Both the position numbers and the translations under genes were made by a program. DNA of 64,000 nt from CAXSBR01 sp964236495. Lineage in GTDB: Bacteria; Actinomycetota; Actinomycetes; Mycobacteriales; Jatrophihabitantaceae. Each line of letters opens with the position of its first letter. The stretch's first letter is position 1. The stretch spans positions 124,001-188,000 of the forward strand of contig CAXSBR010000001.1 of assembly GCA_964236495.1 (NCBI GenBank), in the 5' to 3' direction. Of the stretch, positions 63,981 through 64,000 are shown piece by piece. The notes under the pieces were generated by a model that saw only the letters and a program-made list of their open reading frames with translations, was not told where the DNA came from and ran no database searches.

Positions 63981-64000
63981 GCGCCGAGCCAAACAGGCCG

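Overview
The window is high-GC DNA (strong G/C at third positions, many GTG and some TTG starts, ATGA/GTGA gene overlaps) from an actinomycete. The block chorismate mutase, uvrD1/pcrA, sucC, sucD, a Pro-rich membrane protein, a PerM-like protein, purN, purH follows the order known around Rv0948c-Rv0957 of Mycobacterium tuberculosis. The carboxypeptidase plus small membrane protein pair matches SCO4847/SCO4848 of Streptomyces. A 10-methyl fatty acid gene pair, GuaB3 and the sdhCDAB order also fit Mycobacteriales/Frankiales-type actinobacteria. I cannot name a genus. I see no tRNA, rRNA, CRISPR array, insertion sequence or replication origin.

Layout. 1-10073: end of guaB3, corA, mmsA, an SDR, an HNH nuclease, an FtsX-type ABC exporter and guaA. 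10074-12427: decayed gene pieces, a secreted trefoil-like protein, and chorismate mutase behind a leader-peptide attenuator. 12428-19330: pcrA, small hypotheticals, a class II aldolase, a divergent TetR/SDR pair and a tautomerase. 19331-29406: sucCD, repeat-rich membrane proteins, perM-like, purNH, folD and DUF3017. 29412-37793: mdh, an acyl-CoA dehydrogenase/PIG-L-NodS/glycosyltransferase operon, icd and the tmsAB pair. 37794-39512: an A+T-richer patch with a frameshifted secreted-protein gene and a membrane-anchored protein. 39513-45995: galK, galE, a CNNM transporter, trpS, a 2H ligase-like protein and YihY. 46050-50561: a LacI regulator divergent from a fructose-type ABC importer. 50594-58347: MFS exporter, universal stress protein, D-Ala-D-Ala carboxypeptidase, aquaporin, 6-phosphogluconate dehydrogenase, RDD protein and site-2 protease. 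58382-63980: sdhCDAB and a GNAT-aminotransferase fusion.

How the genes fit together. The TCA cycle is heavily represented (sucCD, mdh, icd, sdhCDAB), as is purine/one-carbon metabolism (guaB3, guaA, purN, purH, folD). icd, an NADP-type isocitrate dehydrogenase, overlaps the flavin reductase of the 10-methyl fatty acid pair, which may link NADPH supply to lipid methylation. Several actinobacterial cell-envelope and division proteins lie among them.

The most interesting observations are: (1) a GTG-started leader peptide with three Phe and two Tyr codons followed by a terminator, upstream of chorismate mutase; (2) MIRU-like elements carrying mini-ORFs that bridge stop and start codons in the ABC exporter operon and in sdhC/sdhD, with a related two-mini-ORF chain in sdhA/sdhB; (3) a translationally coupled acyl-CoA dehydrogenase, deacetylase-methyltransferase fusion and glycosyltransferase operon, whose activities resemble those of Nod-factor synthesis; (4) the decayed secreted-protein locus near 38.1-38.5 kb.
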